A stretch of 64,000 nt of DNA from Spirometra erinaceieuropaei (Eukaryota > Platyhelminthes > Cestoda > Diphyllobothriidea > Diphyllobothriidae). The notes below the pieces were generated by a model, which did no database searches, had not been told where the DNA came from, and saw nothing but the letters and a program-made list of their open reading frames with translations. How positions within the stretch are numbered: the first letter of the stretch is position 1; each line of letters starts with the position of its first letter. Shown here in pieces: positions 47,575 through 59,170 of the stretch. A program made the translations under genes and the position numbers. The stretch is taken from NCBI GenBank assembly GCA_902702965.1, contig CACRXP010000175.1, forward strand, positions 965,701 to 1,029,700. The letters run 5' to 3'.

Positions 47575-48402
47575 ATACCAAGGCAGGCTGGAATGGCCAT
47601 TTCTGGCTTATTAGCCGTCGTCAGCCAGTCATACCCAAGCTCGAAGTGTGGAACACCCGAGCCTTGAACTCGCGACCTGTGTGTTAGAAGTCCACGCCTC
47701 TAATCACTGAGCCACGAGTCCGTTGCCCTGTCGGTTTTCGATCGGGAACATACAATGGTAGGGGGCGCTCACCGATCGTTCTTACGGAACTCACTCGTTC
47801 CGTTGTGTCTTAAGGGCTCTCTCTCGAGCCCAACCAGCAGCCGCACAGCGGCGCATGATATATAGGCAGAATGACATTACCGACAAAGACAAGGGAGACT
47901 GGAAGGGCCACTTCTGGCTTATTAGCCGTCGTCAGCCAGCCATACCCAAGCCCGAAGTGTGGAACACCCGAGCCTCGAACTCGCGACCTGTTGGTATAGA
48001 AGTCCACGCCTCTACCCACCGGGCCACGAGCCCGTTGCCCTGTCGGTTTTCGATCGGGAATATACAGTGGTAGGGGGCGCTCACCGATCGTTCATGCGCC
48101 GCTGTGCGGCTGCTGGTTGGGCTCGAGAGAGAGCCCTTAAGGCACAACGGAATGTGTGAGTTCCGTATGAACGATCGGTGAGGGCCCCCTATCATTGTAT
48201 ATTCCCGATCGAAAACCGACAGGGCAACGGGCTCGTGGCCCGGTGGGTAGAGGCGCAGACTTCTAAACCAACAGGTCGCGAGTTCGAGGCTGGGGTGTTC
48301 CACAGTTCGAGCTTGGGTATGGCTGGCTGACGACGGCCAATAAGCCAGAAATGGCCATTCCAGTCTCCCTTGTCTTTGTCGGTAATGTCATTCTGCCTAT
48401 AC
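47575..48402. mobile_element. Hammerhead-SINE array: tandem units plus inverted unit
   Basis: Two minus-oriented units are joined head to tail. The first is 47575-47850; the second starts near 47860 and is cut inside the hairpin block near 48095. A complete plus-oriented unit follows to 48402. The unit junction near 47755-47870 is seamless: hairpin block of one directly precedes hammerhead block of the next. The inverted halves around 48095-48185 make a near-perfect palindrome about 540 bp long. Hammerhead-like cores lie at about 47587-47630 and 47900-47943 (minus) and 48321-48366 (plus). It lies in intron 2 of the TMEM45-like gene. Confidence 0.85.
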
Positions 48403-50139
48403 ATATACAAAAATATCTGGGGAACGACGACATAATCTTTGGGGTAGATTAATGCAGCCCTGTTTCGGGCTTATTTTGCTTTCCTTCAGCCAGTCATAAC
48501 ACCGACCAACAGCTGGGACCAGATACGCAAACCTGCTCACAGACACACCTGAGGCAATCGGTTCACCAGATGGGTCCTAAGCACTTCCTCGAACTGAAGT
48601 TCATCTGTGCTTCGCCACCTGCCATCCTCTGTCTCTGCAGATCGGGTAGTTACTTACTCAGGAATGTGCGCACACCGAGGCTTTTCTGCTTCGCAAAACA
48701 AATAGATCGGTGTGCGCCCATTCCTGAGTGAATATTTAGATATGTACGCGAACTTTAAGGCAGGCATACCAAAAATATAATCAAAAGACAAAGACTACTT
48801 TTTGGAAAAAGTTAGAAACCTTGTTTGGCAGCTTTTTGATGCTGGTTCCCCACGTCCCTGTCAGACGTGGAGAACCAATCAATGCATAGTGACAGGCACG
48901 ACGGTTGTCTTCCAGCGTGAACATCGATCACCTGCCGTTGTAAGTGGGTTTTAAATGTTAACCGTTTTTAACCCATTAACTCAACGTCTAACTACGACCT
49001 GGAGAACAATTTTCGAAAATTTACCCTATAAAGTTTCCCACTTTTCCCAAAGAACGCATTTGCCTTCAAAATATATGTACACATCCATAAATGCATAGAA
49101 GCACACCGGTCCGCTAACTTTCCGAAACAAAGAAGCTTCTTCTCTTTTGAAAAAATGCATGTATATATACACGCGAGAAAGAAAGAAGAAGAAGGAGACT
49201 GATCGAGCGCCCGAACCAGGTGTTTATTTGTCTGAATTTTCGAACTTGTGAGGCAGTCAGCTGCCAGAGAAAGAGCAGCAACAGAATATGCCTACGTTTT
49301 CGCTCCCAAAATGCCCCATCGGGAACACCACCGATGATATCTCATGTTTTGCCATGCATAAAGAACGTTTCAGGGGCGACCAAATGCATTGCTGCGGTAC
49401 CCACTGTCCCATAGCTAACGTATGCAGTAACTTCGTGGAAACTGAAACCGATCAGCTTAGGCGTGGTGTATCGTATTTCGTGCCTGACTTGTTCTTGTAC
49501 TTACACAGGCCAGAATGAACTCATGTCCAGACTACGCATACACGAAAATAAGCCGGCTGTATGAGGGGGCGAAGAATTGTCGCAAGAGACCGTCAGGCCT
49601 TCGAAACCAGTCATAAGTTAAACTGCACGGCCAACATGGTAATCGTACTTGTCGAAAACAAGGCAAAACGAAAATTGGTTGAAGCCTGGACCTTGAATTA
49701 GGAGTAAGTCAATCGATGTATCGATTCGGCATCGCCATACAGAGCCCTGCGCAGTCACCTGCACCCTCTGCGTCACTGATTGTTAGTCGAAGAACATCCG
49801 CCATAATTGTCGCCTATTCTATTGCTGCTTGTTGCTCTGACGATGTACTCGTTTACGACATCGGAAGCTCACACACATTAAGTGGATGGTCCCATCTTTT
49901 AATCAGTCTTGTTCTTCCTTACTCCTAAAGACATCTGAAACTCGACTATTTGTGATCTACACGCGTCTATGTACGTATACTGTATATACGAGACTGCGGT
50001 GCGGAGGGAGGGATACAGAGGGATGGTTCCTGTGAAGAAGGGTCAGACACCTCCTACCCCTCCGTAGTGGTGATACTTCTCACCGAACTAATTGCCATCC
50101 CTGACGTTAGCGGATCGTAAGATGCTTTCCATGTTTCAG

Positions 50140-50445
50140 GTCGGAGCCATTCTCTATCCACCTGTTTCCTGGCTCCCAGTGTGGGATGAGCTCGCCGTGG
50201 AGAGTATTCCGCGTGCGGCCAACCTCTTCTGCCAGCATGTCCTCCTGGTTTTCGCGTGTGTCCTCCTCACGGCCACAGTGATGGGCTACGGTCTGCGAAA
50301 CCCGCCCGCCAATGTTTCGGGACTAAATGGGGGAAAATCCGACGCCCGCACAGGCAGTGATCAACAACGCCTCCTCGACAGTGAGGATGTCAGCGACGAG
50401 GAGACCGAGTTGCTGGAGATGCGAGCCTGGAAACCGTTGCAGTGA
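50140..50445 (+). CDS. TMEM45: TMEM45/DUF716 family protein, exon 3 (residues 208-308)
   Basis: It follows TGTTTCAG and starts in phase 0, so residue 207 (His) joins to VGAILYPPVSWLPVWDEL, continuing the FWHVGxxLYPP block typical of the family. A last hydrophobic helix (about residues 238-257, HVLLVFACVLLTATVMGYGL) follows. The soluble C-terminus contains an acidic cluster LLDSEDVSDEETELLEMRAW, which includes casein-kinase-like sites and dileucine-type signals, as expected of a cytosolic tail of an endosomal or Golgi membrane protein (inference). The stop is at 50443-50445. The three exons give 308 residues, slightly longer than vertebrate TMEM45B at about 275. The extra length lies in the Cys-rich loop and the tail. 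Confidence 0.92.
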   Translation, partial: VGAILYPPVSWLPVWDELAVESIPRAANLFCQHVLLVFACVLLTATVMGYGLRNPPANVSGLNGGKSDARTGSDQQRLLDSEDVSDEETELLEMRAWKPLQ

Positions 50446-50588
50446 TTCTCAATACCCCCGCCCCTTCCTGCAGGCCATTCTCTGCGGAGATAATTCTTTC
50501 CTCCCCTTTCTGCATTCTATGCACATTCCTGCTGCCTCTAATTCGCCCACCCCACACACACACATTTCCCTGTCCTGTTATCACATCA

Positions 50589-50594
50589 AATAAA
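50589..50594 (+). promoter_or_regulatory. Polyadenylation signal of the TMEM45-like gene
   Basis: AATAAA lies 144 bases after the stop codon in a pyrimidine-rich 3' region. It is the first canonical signal downstream. Confidence 0.65.
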
Positions 50595-50599
50595 CGCGC

Positions 50600-52855
50600 C
50601 TTTTTGAGCTTGCGCCAGCTCAAGTGTGTTGGCCGATCGGTCACAGATGCATATCAACCAGCAGGTTGACATTTTCGTTTAACTGTCCATTTCATGCCAT
50701 TATCTTGACAGTTTTTGGACTGACAGTAGATTACGTTTGGTAATTAATCAAACTGTCCAGGACCTGTAAGTGTGTTTGTGCGTTAACTTGACTGCCTGTC
50801 AGTTTCAGATTGCGCTACATGTCTGTCTGCCTTTCTGGCATTGAACGTTAAATGCAGAGCTGACTCCTTACTCAGTTCGCTCACAAATCTTGATCTTTCA
50901 AGATGCCAACCCTCTGATGGGCTGCTCTAACTAGGTGAGACCCGACTGCCAGACGAGACTTGCTTCGCAGCCTTTAGAGGTGGGCAAGTCGCTCGCCATA
51001 GGGGTGGGGGTGTAGGACGATCGTTCTGAAGTCCGAAGATGGTGAAACAGAGGTTAAAACCGCAGCTTCTCGTTGGTCACTTTGCCGGCCGAGCACGAGG
51101 ACTATCGCTCACATTATGTCGCTCAGATTAGGATTGGTCCGTCTTGCTTGGCAAAGATAAGCAGATGATGACTGCTCACCCGGCCGAGGTGCGTATGGTT
51201 CACGGTTCATCCAGTGCCAAATCACGGGATGGTTAGTTGGGCCTCTCTCGGCCACACAGCGTCTCTGACAGGGGGTTTATTGTCTCCTCTTGTTTGTCAT
51301 CAGCAGTCTTCTGATTGGTAGGTAGATATTTGCTGACTCCGAGGTTTTGTGGTTCCGAAAGTTCCTCAGGTTATCCTAAAAGTGCTGATGGAGGGTTCAT
51401 TCCTTGTGATCTCGTTCTAGAAGCTCGTGTCTTCTTCACATCCAGCATTTAGAAACAACGTCTTAGCTTTAGTTCGCAGTCGCATTGTCTCTAATGCCGA
51501 TACTGTGGGTTTGTTAAATTGCAGCTTATTTCAAACGGGGTCATCTCGGTCGGCCGAAAAGACGATCATTGACTAGGTCTCGTACCGCCGACCATTACCG
51601 AAAGCATTGACTAGCCTGGGCAGCGTGTGTCGTCGTCTGCGAATCCAAGTAGGACGTCCATACTCCGGCTGGTGTTCAAGCATTCTTGTCCATTGATTTT
51701 GTCTGCTTTTGCGACGCACTTTCCCGAACATCAAGTACACAGTGGCTTTTGACAATGGAGTACCTAAGGGATTAACTTTTTCGGTACAGTGGGGCATCTA
51801 GATGGGTTTGTGAAGATCGTAAATATGTCTTGCGCCGGCCTCTGATAAGTCTTTGCGTAGTGGAGACTTCGCCATGAGGCGGGCTAGTCGACTTCCTCAA
51901 CTTTCCCTCTTAGACAAGTCCTCTCCAATAGTGCCTAACAATGTGTGATTCCTTTGATTGTCTCCTCTGCTGGGATGCAGCAACACGCGTCCACCGGCCT
52001 GCAAAACTCTCCAAGGCAACGTCGTCTGTGTTAAGCCTTGTGGATTAACCCCGTAAAAAACGTCCGCTTGGACACGTGAAAATGGACCGCCGTATTGCCA
52101 TTAACTTTCCCCTTAATTCCGGGAGATTTTAGTCGGAGTCGGGTAGGTTAGGAATGGGTTTGGACCTAAGTTTGTGTGAGTTATGGTTGGAGTTAGGGTA
52201 TGGAAATAGGGGACCCTTGGAATTCAGCCCCCCGGGCACTCATAATACCCGGCGAGAGTCTATGTTCCGTTGCACCCTGCACGGGTCAGCAAAAGTAACT
52301 CGTGACTCTTCTTCCCATCGTGATTTTTTGAAATAGCCAGGTCCACAATTGTCCGATTTTCTCTCCCAATGGCCTCGTTTTGTGTACTTTGCTCGAGAGC
52401 TGAATACGGACGTCTGCCCGAAAACCGACTCGGAAAGTAATTTGACAGCAGCACATTTGATTTGATGAATGTCAGTTTGGAGGACTGTGGTGTCCTGCGA
52501 TAGCGTTGTGTTCAGAAGTCTGATCAGATAATAATTTGCGAACATTCTAGTAAGCAAGAAATCCAATCACTTCAGCCCTTTGACAGTACCTTCGCAAGGC
52601 TGGCGAGTGCAGTTTAAAAGTCTGTTTTGTTCTGAATATGTTTTCTGCACAAATGGAAGATTATTATTGGAAGTAACCTGCACAAAAATCGAGGCCTATG
52701 CCTTGAAACCAGGGTCCCCAGGCACTTCTGTGCTTTGTCGTTCCCGAAAGCGCCCCGTTAGCTGCTGCCATATGTTAGCCGCGCAAATGCGTAGCCAGTC
52801 CTTCTGTTAAAAGTGATTAGCAACATTATTGGAGGTGATCTGAAGAAGCGTTGGG
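50600..52855. other. No gene recognised
   Basis: Fairly GC-balanced. The part at about 50900-52050 looks like decayed mobile DNA on the minus strand, but I recognise no family. Short TTAGGG-like phrases near 52140-52200 are degenerate. Confidence 0.45.
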
Positions 52856-52859
52856 GTCT

Positions 52860-53240
52860 GTGACTAGTCACATGAAATGTTAATCGAAACACCGATGTGC
52901 ATTTCAAACTGTGAAGGCTTGCCTAAGCGGTTTTGTAAGATTCTCAATCGCACAGCATTATCCCAAGTTAGTTCGGTCTGACCAGAATGCAAGTCGTTGA
53001 ATGTGCTTCTTTCTGACAGCCTTCGAAATCCGCATTCGGTAAAAATGACTACTTGATTAGCATGCATTTTTTCTAATCGATTCCTGTCTACTTTCCGTTT
53101 TATCTTTTATGGAAAAATGCACTATTACACATTTTCTTGTATTAATTTGATAGAAAATGTGTCTTCTTATAATCTTATGCTTGAAAAACTTACTCCTTTC
53201 TACCTTAAAAAGTTTGTACGTTGTTCATTCAAATAACTTC
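52860..53240. repeat. Diverged MITE-like element
   Basis: ACATGAAATGTTAATCGAAA near the left edge, and AAAAATGACTACTTGATTAG, GATAGAAAATGTGTCTTCTT later, follow the order of the 59.2-60.2 kb element (ATGACATGTCAACGGAAA, AAAATGACTGCGTAAGTAG, AGTAGAAAATCACGTCTTCT). Confidence 0.5.
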
Positions 53241-53299
53241 GTATCTGTCCTCTTGCTTACGTTCTTTTAGAAGTATGCAAGATAATACACATCAATTTT

Positions 53300-53800
53300 A
53301 AAATTTTGTGGGCGTTATATAGTATGTTCTTGATGTCATCAGGATGTGTATAAATTTCCTCACACGGAGAGGATACAAATTTTCAATTATAAACCCTTAA
53401 AGCCAACGCAACAACTCATCAGTCTCAGAATTCTCGGGAACTCTAAAAATTTTTAAAACCTGAATATAGCCTTTCTACGAGTATATTATTTTAAAAGGGC
53501 GTGAGTCGCCACCAAATGAGTATAGAAAAGGAGATTCTTGTGCATGATTTCTTCAAAATATGTTTCAGTTTGTAATTTCATCGAAAATCAATGGAAAAAA
53601 CGCATGTAATCTGAGCATCTACTTCTTACCGATTGTGGATATCGCAAGCAGTCGGAAGTAAGTACGCTCAAAAAGCGGCATTCTGGCGCAACTGAAATAT
53701 CTTGGAATGATGTCACACGATAGCAACTATTACAACACCACCTAAGTAATCTTTCCTAATTGAAAACCCATTGCAGAAGTTCGATTAAAATTTCGCAAGA
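53300..53800. repeat. AT-rich repeat, relative of 29.2-29.6 kb
   Basis: Shares CACCACCTAAGTAATC with 29458 (CCCCACCTAAGTAATC), plus the preceding GATGTCACACGATAGC/CTATGTCGTACGATAACC and AATCAATGGAAAAAACGC/AATTTAGTGGAAAAAATGC, in the same order. Confidence 0.55.
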
Positions 53801-56073
53801 TTGATCACGGACGTCCTCTGAGACTAGGATCCCTAGGCACTTCCACGCCAAGTCATCCTCGAAAACTGACTGCCAGCCACTCTCAAAGCCTTGTGAGCAT
53901 GTCGGAAAAATACATTTCAGTCGTTAAGGGTTGTCTATTTAGAGGCTTTATGTTTTTTCCGAAGCAACACCCCTGCACTTGATTTAGCCTCATCTTAAAT
54001 GTGTGGTGCTACTGAAACGTTCCGAGCCTAACCGCGACTTCAGCGAGAGTTTTTTGCAATCTAAATTTCGATAGTGGCGTTCGCGGTGGCTGATGCCGAT
54101 TTCAGGACAAAGTACGTGTTTTCAGTTATATCACATCTGCCTTATTCTGTCTTCACAGAAATCCGATAAGGACGACGTCAAATTTAGCAGAATCCGAGAA
54201 CCCCTCAAGGTTATTCAGCGGTTTTAGACGATTTACGGCGAGACAGATAGAGGACAATTCAATCATCAGGGTCAGTGTATATATGAAATGTTTTTATAGT
54301 GAAGGGAGCAGTGACTTTTATTACAATTACCAAAGGTTCTGAGGTCTTTGGCTTACTTAGGGCCACGATAATTCGGCCTGCATAGGAAAGCTTTATTGCA
54401 CATCTTTCGTCATATAGCACCAAACATTTGGCCGAAGGCCAGAGAAAGAGTGAGACCTTGGGAATCATGAAAGCTGAGACTAAGGTGAATCTGTAAGTAG
54501 GCTTGCTGTTCGTTCGCTCCTAATAACATTAGAAGAGTGAAAAACCTCTGGCGCTATCCCCGCCTACCTTTATCACAAACGTCTCTACTCGGAAGGTAGG
54601 ATCACACTAATGCAATTCTAGGCCTTCTGTCGGTGCACTTATGCAAATCACACACGAGAGTTGTCAGTAAGCACCCCCGAAGATGCAGATTATCGCCGCA
54701 GCAGAATGACACAATTTAGGCGACACTTTGAAATCGACCAATCAGATGACCTGCAGCATGCAACAATCGACGCCAAGCCATGGCAGCAAACCAAATCGCA
54801 TCAGTGTGCGGTCGATACGATCGTCTGCCCTGAAGTGAGATGACAAGTCATGACAACGCTGACAAACTCCAAAATATACAGTTAACTTCAGTGTGAGTGT
54901 AAAAACCACTTCTCATTCATCGTTCCCCACTGACTGAGATTTCCTTGCCCTCCTGACTAGATGTGAGCTCACCAACGGCGGTTTATTCGGACCTCGTTAT
55001 TCTTTCAAAAATTGCCTTATCTTTATTTATCAATAATCGCGCTCACTTTCTTTGCCAAATGACGTCGCACGATACGACTTCCGTCAGAAATTTGTTTATT
55101 TTTTATTTCTTCTTGCTCACCGTCCTGCGTGTTGTCCCAACTGTGAAACCCCCTCTGCCACCATTCAACGTATGATACAGTCCACAGGCTAGCCCTAGTT
55201 AGTGGTGGTCCTATACCCTACCGTTGCCGAATGCTGAATTGGAGAACATCTTATGGACCGTTTGCAGAACGTCTGTCTCCCTTGCCTATATTACCAAGTT
55301 CCCCCCCCCTCACACACGCCAACTGTCGTTCTTTGTCCTGAATATGGCTTATATTGAAACCAACAGAAAGTCTAACAGCTGGAGTAATTGACTGCCCTCG
55401 TGAGTTGAAGGAATATAGATTTTTCGTAGGTCTAACAGGCGCAATCTCTACTACCTGAGGTAGGTAGCATCTGACAGAAATTTAGGTCGGTGGTCAAGAC
55501 CCGTTTTGTAGCTGTCTATGGCTGATTAGTAATTTTGTTATTTCTCCCAGTTTTCTGTATTTAAAAACTGCTGGTGAACTTTTAGAAAACCGCAAAAATG
55601 ACTAACTGCGTGTTTCGCATTGACTGTGTTGAATTCGGTGGGGATTTTACTGCCCTCCTGCTTATTGTCGCAAGGTTTTAGCCCTATCAACAACAGCCAG
55701 GTAGCATAAACTTAAAATCATTCTGGGTTTTTGAATATTGTAGTGTTCTCAAGAACAAGTGTAGATAGGAGAAGGCAGCAATTAGGCAAGATCGCTGATC
55801 TGCTTACAGTAAAAATGCTGATCAGTGCCAGTGTGAACAAAAGTTGTGTCTCGTAGAACGCAGCAAGACGGTCGAATAAGTAACGAAGTGCTTCTTCGAA
55901 AGAAAAGTCAAGTGGCCCCGGAACTGGCGTCATAAAACTGAACTATGAAGTCTTCTCTGCAAGCGCTGTCAAAAAACTATATTTGACACAGCACCGCCAG
56001 ACACTTGCCTCGTAATTAGGTCAGCTCAGAAACAGCTCACGGCTCGACTGACCTTGATGATGTCGGTTGTGTG

Positions 56074-56101
56074 ACACACACACACACACACACACACACA
56101 C
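56074..56101 (+). repeat. (CA)n microsatellite
   Basis: About 14 CA units, directly next to a copy of the GCGGTAGATGCTGCG repeat. Confidence 0.95.
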
Positions 56102-56225
56102 GACAGTTCAACAGTCGATTTCGACGATGCCCACCGTGTGCCTCGCAGCTGCAGCAGCGGTGAGAGTAGGGACGGTGACTTACGCAGGGGTTTATAGTGC
56201 CAGTAGACTTGCGTAGCATCTACCC
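56100..56225 (-). repeat. GCGGTAGATGCTGCG repeat, copy
   Basis: The minus strand reads GGTAGATGCTACGCAAGTCT, a short gap, then CACTATAAACCCCTGCG. It continues into GGCACACGGTGGGCATCGTC, as in the 62.2-kb copy (CACATGGTGGACACCGTC). Confidence 0.65.
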
Positions 56226-56837
56226 AAACACATACACACGCATAAGCAACCAGTATTTGATGAGCATCCTAAGGGTTCTGCTTCTAAGGCGGATAAAGCT
56301 AGATGCTACTACCACGACAACCAAGTATTCAGACAGCTAATCAAAAACCAATTTCGAAAATGCAGAAACGTTGGACTTGAGACAGTAATGCTTGTCCTTC
56401 TCGAGTTAAATCTGGATATCATAAGCAGACACAAATTGTTAGTCCGTCGGAGTATTGTGAGTTTCGAGTCCCGCCAATCAGCGCCCAGCCCCAGCTTTCG
56501 CAGGGACGACTATGCTCGAGAAGACGGGTGTGTCCTCCAACTGTAAAACGAGGTCGCTGTCTTTGAATAATAGGCTATGCAATGTCTGTCCTCTGTCACT
56601 TAAATTAGTATCTTAACTTTTGCCAGTGGTTGGTGTCTAGGAGCAAAGCCCATCGTCAGCTGTCATTTTTGGCGGTAGCATCCAATGCTAATTATGGAAT
56701 TTGTCGTTAATTTAGGTCCCGACGCAAATTAAATTGTGTTCTAACGACGTGATTCTATCAAGACGGGAAAGACGACCGGTTAGGCTCAGTTGAGAAAGTA
56801 GCTTAGAGAAGCCACGCAGAGAAGCATAAATTCGACA

Positions 56838-56905
56838 AGCACAAGGGAGACGGCGGCCGTTGTTTCTGGTTTATAAGCCCTCGTCAGCTAGCCAAACTGA
56901 AATCC
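56838..56905 (-). mobile_element. Hammerhead-SINE body fragment
   Basis: The plus strand reads CGACAAGCACAAGGGAGACG and then TTTCTGGTTTATAAGCCCTC, GTCAGCTAGCCA, the inverted body block. No tRNA head. Confidence 0.6.
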
Positions 56906-57782
56906 TGAGACCCCGGATCGAGATTCCTTGGTTGTTGAATTTTAGGTCCTGCACAGTGCCATGAAGCCGGGGGTTGTCTGTTTCACCTGTTGCAGTCGGA
57001 CATTTTCACTATCGTAGGAAGTGAGGCGTTCACTGATCAGGTGACGGGATGCTCGTCCTGTTATCAGGTGCAAGTTCATATGGGATTCTCCTTCCTGTAA
57101 TAGCTACTAGTCGTTCTAGATTGACCTCCAAAGCACAACTGGATGAGCATATCCACCAACCCCAATCGGTGGACGTCCCGCTTCCCATGCCATTGAGAAG
57201 TGCTTACTAACAAGGCCTGGCTTATCTGTGACCATCATGCAGTGATACTCGTATCCTAAGCTGTACACTCGATATTAGAGTTCTCAGACAGGTGATCATC
57301 AAACAACGCTTGCATTCCCGCGCTAATCGGTTCGCGTCGGCTGTCGACTTAGATCGGTAATATTAATGTCCGCCGCTCTAATTTGACTAGAAGATGCACT
57401 GCAGGTTTCGTCCAGCTTCGGAACAAGTTTTCTACTGTAAATTCAGAAATCAACCTGCCAAAACGCAGGCATTAGGCTGTCTGACTGCCCAAAAAAATAA
57501 CTACGATTTCTAGGAATTGTAATTAGATAAGCATCTGCCAACACAGACGACATGGTGAGTTCAGAAAACTAGACGGTGATAAGGTTGCTCGATTAATGGA
57601 ACCCACATTTCGTTTGTGCGGTGTTTTACGTTCACACTCAAACTCACTATGGAGGCAAATAAAAGGAAGCAGACGACCAGATTCAGCAGTCAAAGCCTCT
57701 TGTTCTTGACTAGACACTCATCATTCTTAAAGGAATTAAGTAAAACAGAAGCATATCGTCCAACATGCAACGAGGAATGATA

Positions 57783-57880
57783 CGGCCCCCGAAGAGGCTG
57801 AGGAGGGATTGACACGGAAATATAAACCGCCGAACTACAAGTGATCCAGCGCTAAATTCCACGGAGCACCTATTCCGCGT
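57783..57880 (-). repeat. 97-bp direct repeat, copy 1
   Basis: CCCGAAGAGGCTGAGGAGGG, then GACACGGAAATATAAACC and GCTAAATTCCACGGAGCACC. The partner lies at 58754-58845 in the same orientation. Confidence 0.7.
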
Positions 57881-58750
57881 CCCAACATACGTCGGCATCC
57901 TCCGGTAGAGTAAGTGATTTAATGAACAACGACGCCTTAGCCTGATTTGTCTTTGCATGCTCTAGATCAGCCTGTTGGTACATATCATTTGGTTGGCCCG
58001 CCAAATCAAAATAGTCGTCGTGTACCCTCTCCCCCAATTTAAAACATTCAAAACGTTTATTAAGCAATGACTTTGAATAGGAAAATAAGAATTTCAGGTT
58101 TCTCGTCGTCTTCGTGAATTAGATTTGGTCCGGTTTCTTCGGTAGGACGAATTTGGCACACTTTCCGTGTTCCATTCGTCGAAGTTTCAGCAGCAGAATT
58201 TCCGCATCTTCTCTCTCTCGAACAACAGTGCATATTTACTGAACCATATATCGGACGTGAAACTGTCGTTAGGGTCTTAGATGAATTCCCTGATTCCGTC
58301 CTCTAGCCAGTCCCTTCTGTCATAATTTCCAGTCTGTTTCCAGTCCTGCACGAAGGGCCATGAAACTGGCTTGCTGTGTTTCCAATAACTTCTGCATCTG
58401 TTCTTCACTGATCATTTTCCGTGTTCGCCTGTGTTGCCACTTGTTATATCATCGATAGCATGACGCCAGGTCTGTGCGGAATAGAAGAAAGACTGGATAA
58501 CTGAGAGCGGCCTTAATGTGACTGTACATCAACTCTCGATCCTTCTGTTCGTGCCTTCGCAGTTAAGGGTTCTGCCCTTGTCTGGTTTGCGCGTTCCCAC
58601 TAATCCAGTTCTGAACGCCCGCATGGGCAGACCATCGCGTGTTGTTGACTTCTGAAGGTGGTCGCGCTTAACTCGGTGGCGGGCTAATTGTTGGTTCGCA
58701 CGCAGGTTTGCTTGGCGAGTATGTAGCGAGGGCTGATAGGGCTCATTCAT
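57881..58750. other. Sequence between direct repeats, no gene called
   Basis: A minus-strand frame at 57870-58067 (FECFKLGERVHDDYFDL, QADLEHAKTNQAKASLFIKS) is mildly protein-like. I do not recognise it, and the bracketing direct repeats suggest an element. Confidence 0.35.
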
Positions 58751-58753
58751 TCG

Positions 58754-58845
58754 CCACCCGAAGAAACTGAGGAGCGTTGGACACGGAAATATGGAGGGCC
58801 CGAGCTACAGGTGACCTCTAGCTAAATTCCACGGAAGCACCTTTT
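58754..58845 (-). repeat. 97-bp direct repeat, copy 2
   Basis: CCCGAAGAAACTGAGGAGCG, GACACGGAAATATGGAGGGC and GCTAAATTCCACGGAAGCACC match copy 1 at about 57785. Confidence 0.7.
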
Positions 58846-59170
58846 GCTAACTTTAACCTCAACCCCAACCACAGCCCCCCCCCTCCCTCCTGGGATTTAA
58901 CTCAAGGCCACCAGAAGTGGGGTGGGTTCATATCACCGTGTCCTGCCCAGAGAAGAACGAGGAAATGTCATCAGCGTGGAAGATTAACCATGCCGTCTTC
59001 GGTCGGCCTGGAATGCCTGTCAAGCCCTGAGCGCGTCCGCGTGTGACTACACCCTCGGTTTGCCGACGCCTCGACGCGATCGATATTTTCGCCTTCGCTA
59101 AATTGGTCGAAGCCTCATAAAGCTCAGGCGCGGACGCTGACTTCGAGTCCAGTCTGTCCCTTGTCTGGTA

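Larger units (their letters stand above)
45930..50139 (+). other. TMEM45-like gene intron 2
   Basis: 4210 bases from GTAAGC to TTTCAG, phase 0. It holds a degraded SINE (about 47000-47185), a large inverted SINE array (47575-48402) and a body-only SINE fragment near 48455-48500. Short open frames at 49220-49928 have no recognised similarity, and no extra exon is needed because exon 2 and exon 3 join in phase. Confidence 0.85.
53805..57780. other. No gene; microsatellite and one SINE fragment
   Basis: Long stretch without a credible coding segment. It contains the CA microsatellite at 56074-56101, one copy of the GCGGTAGATGCTGCG repeat on the minus strand (about 56100-56225) and a minus-oriented SINE body fragment (about 56838-56905). 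Confidence 0.5.

Noticed and set aside
47932..48303. 123-codon minus-strand frame through the SINE array
   Set aside because: Repeat-derived; the same peptide fragments appear at 27.3 and 62.7 kb.
52140..52210. TTAGGG-like phrases as interstitial telomere sequence (also near 6980-7030 and 22060-22140)
   Set aside because: Only scattered, irregular GGTTAG/TTAGGG words; no run of exact repeats.
56037..56219. 60-codon minus-strand frame
   Set aside because: Runs through the CA microsatellite and an interspersed repeat.
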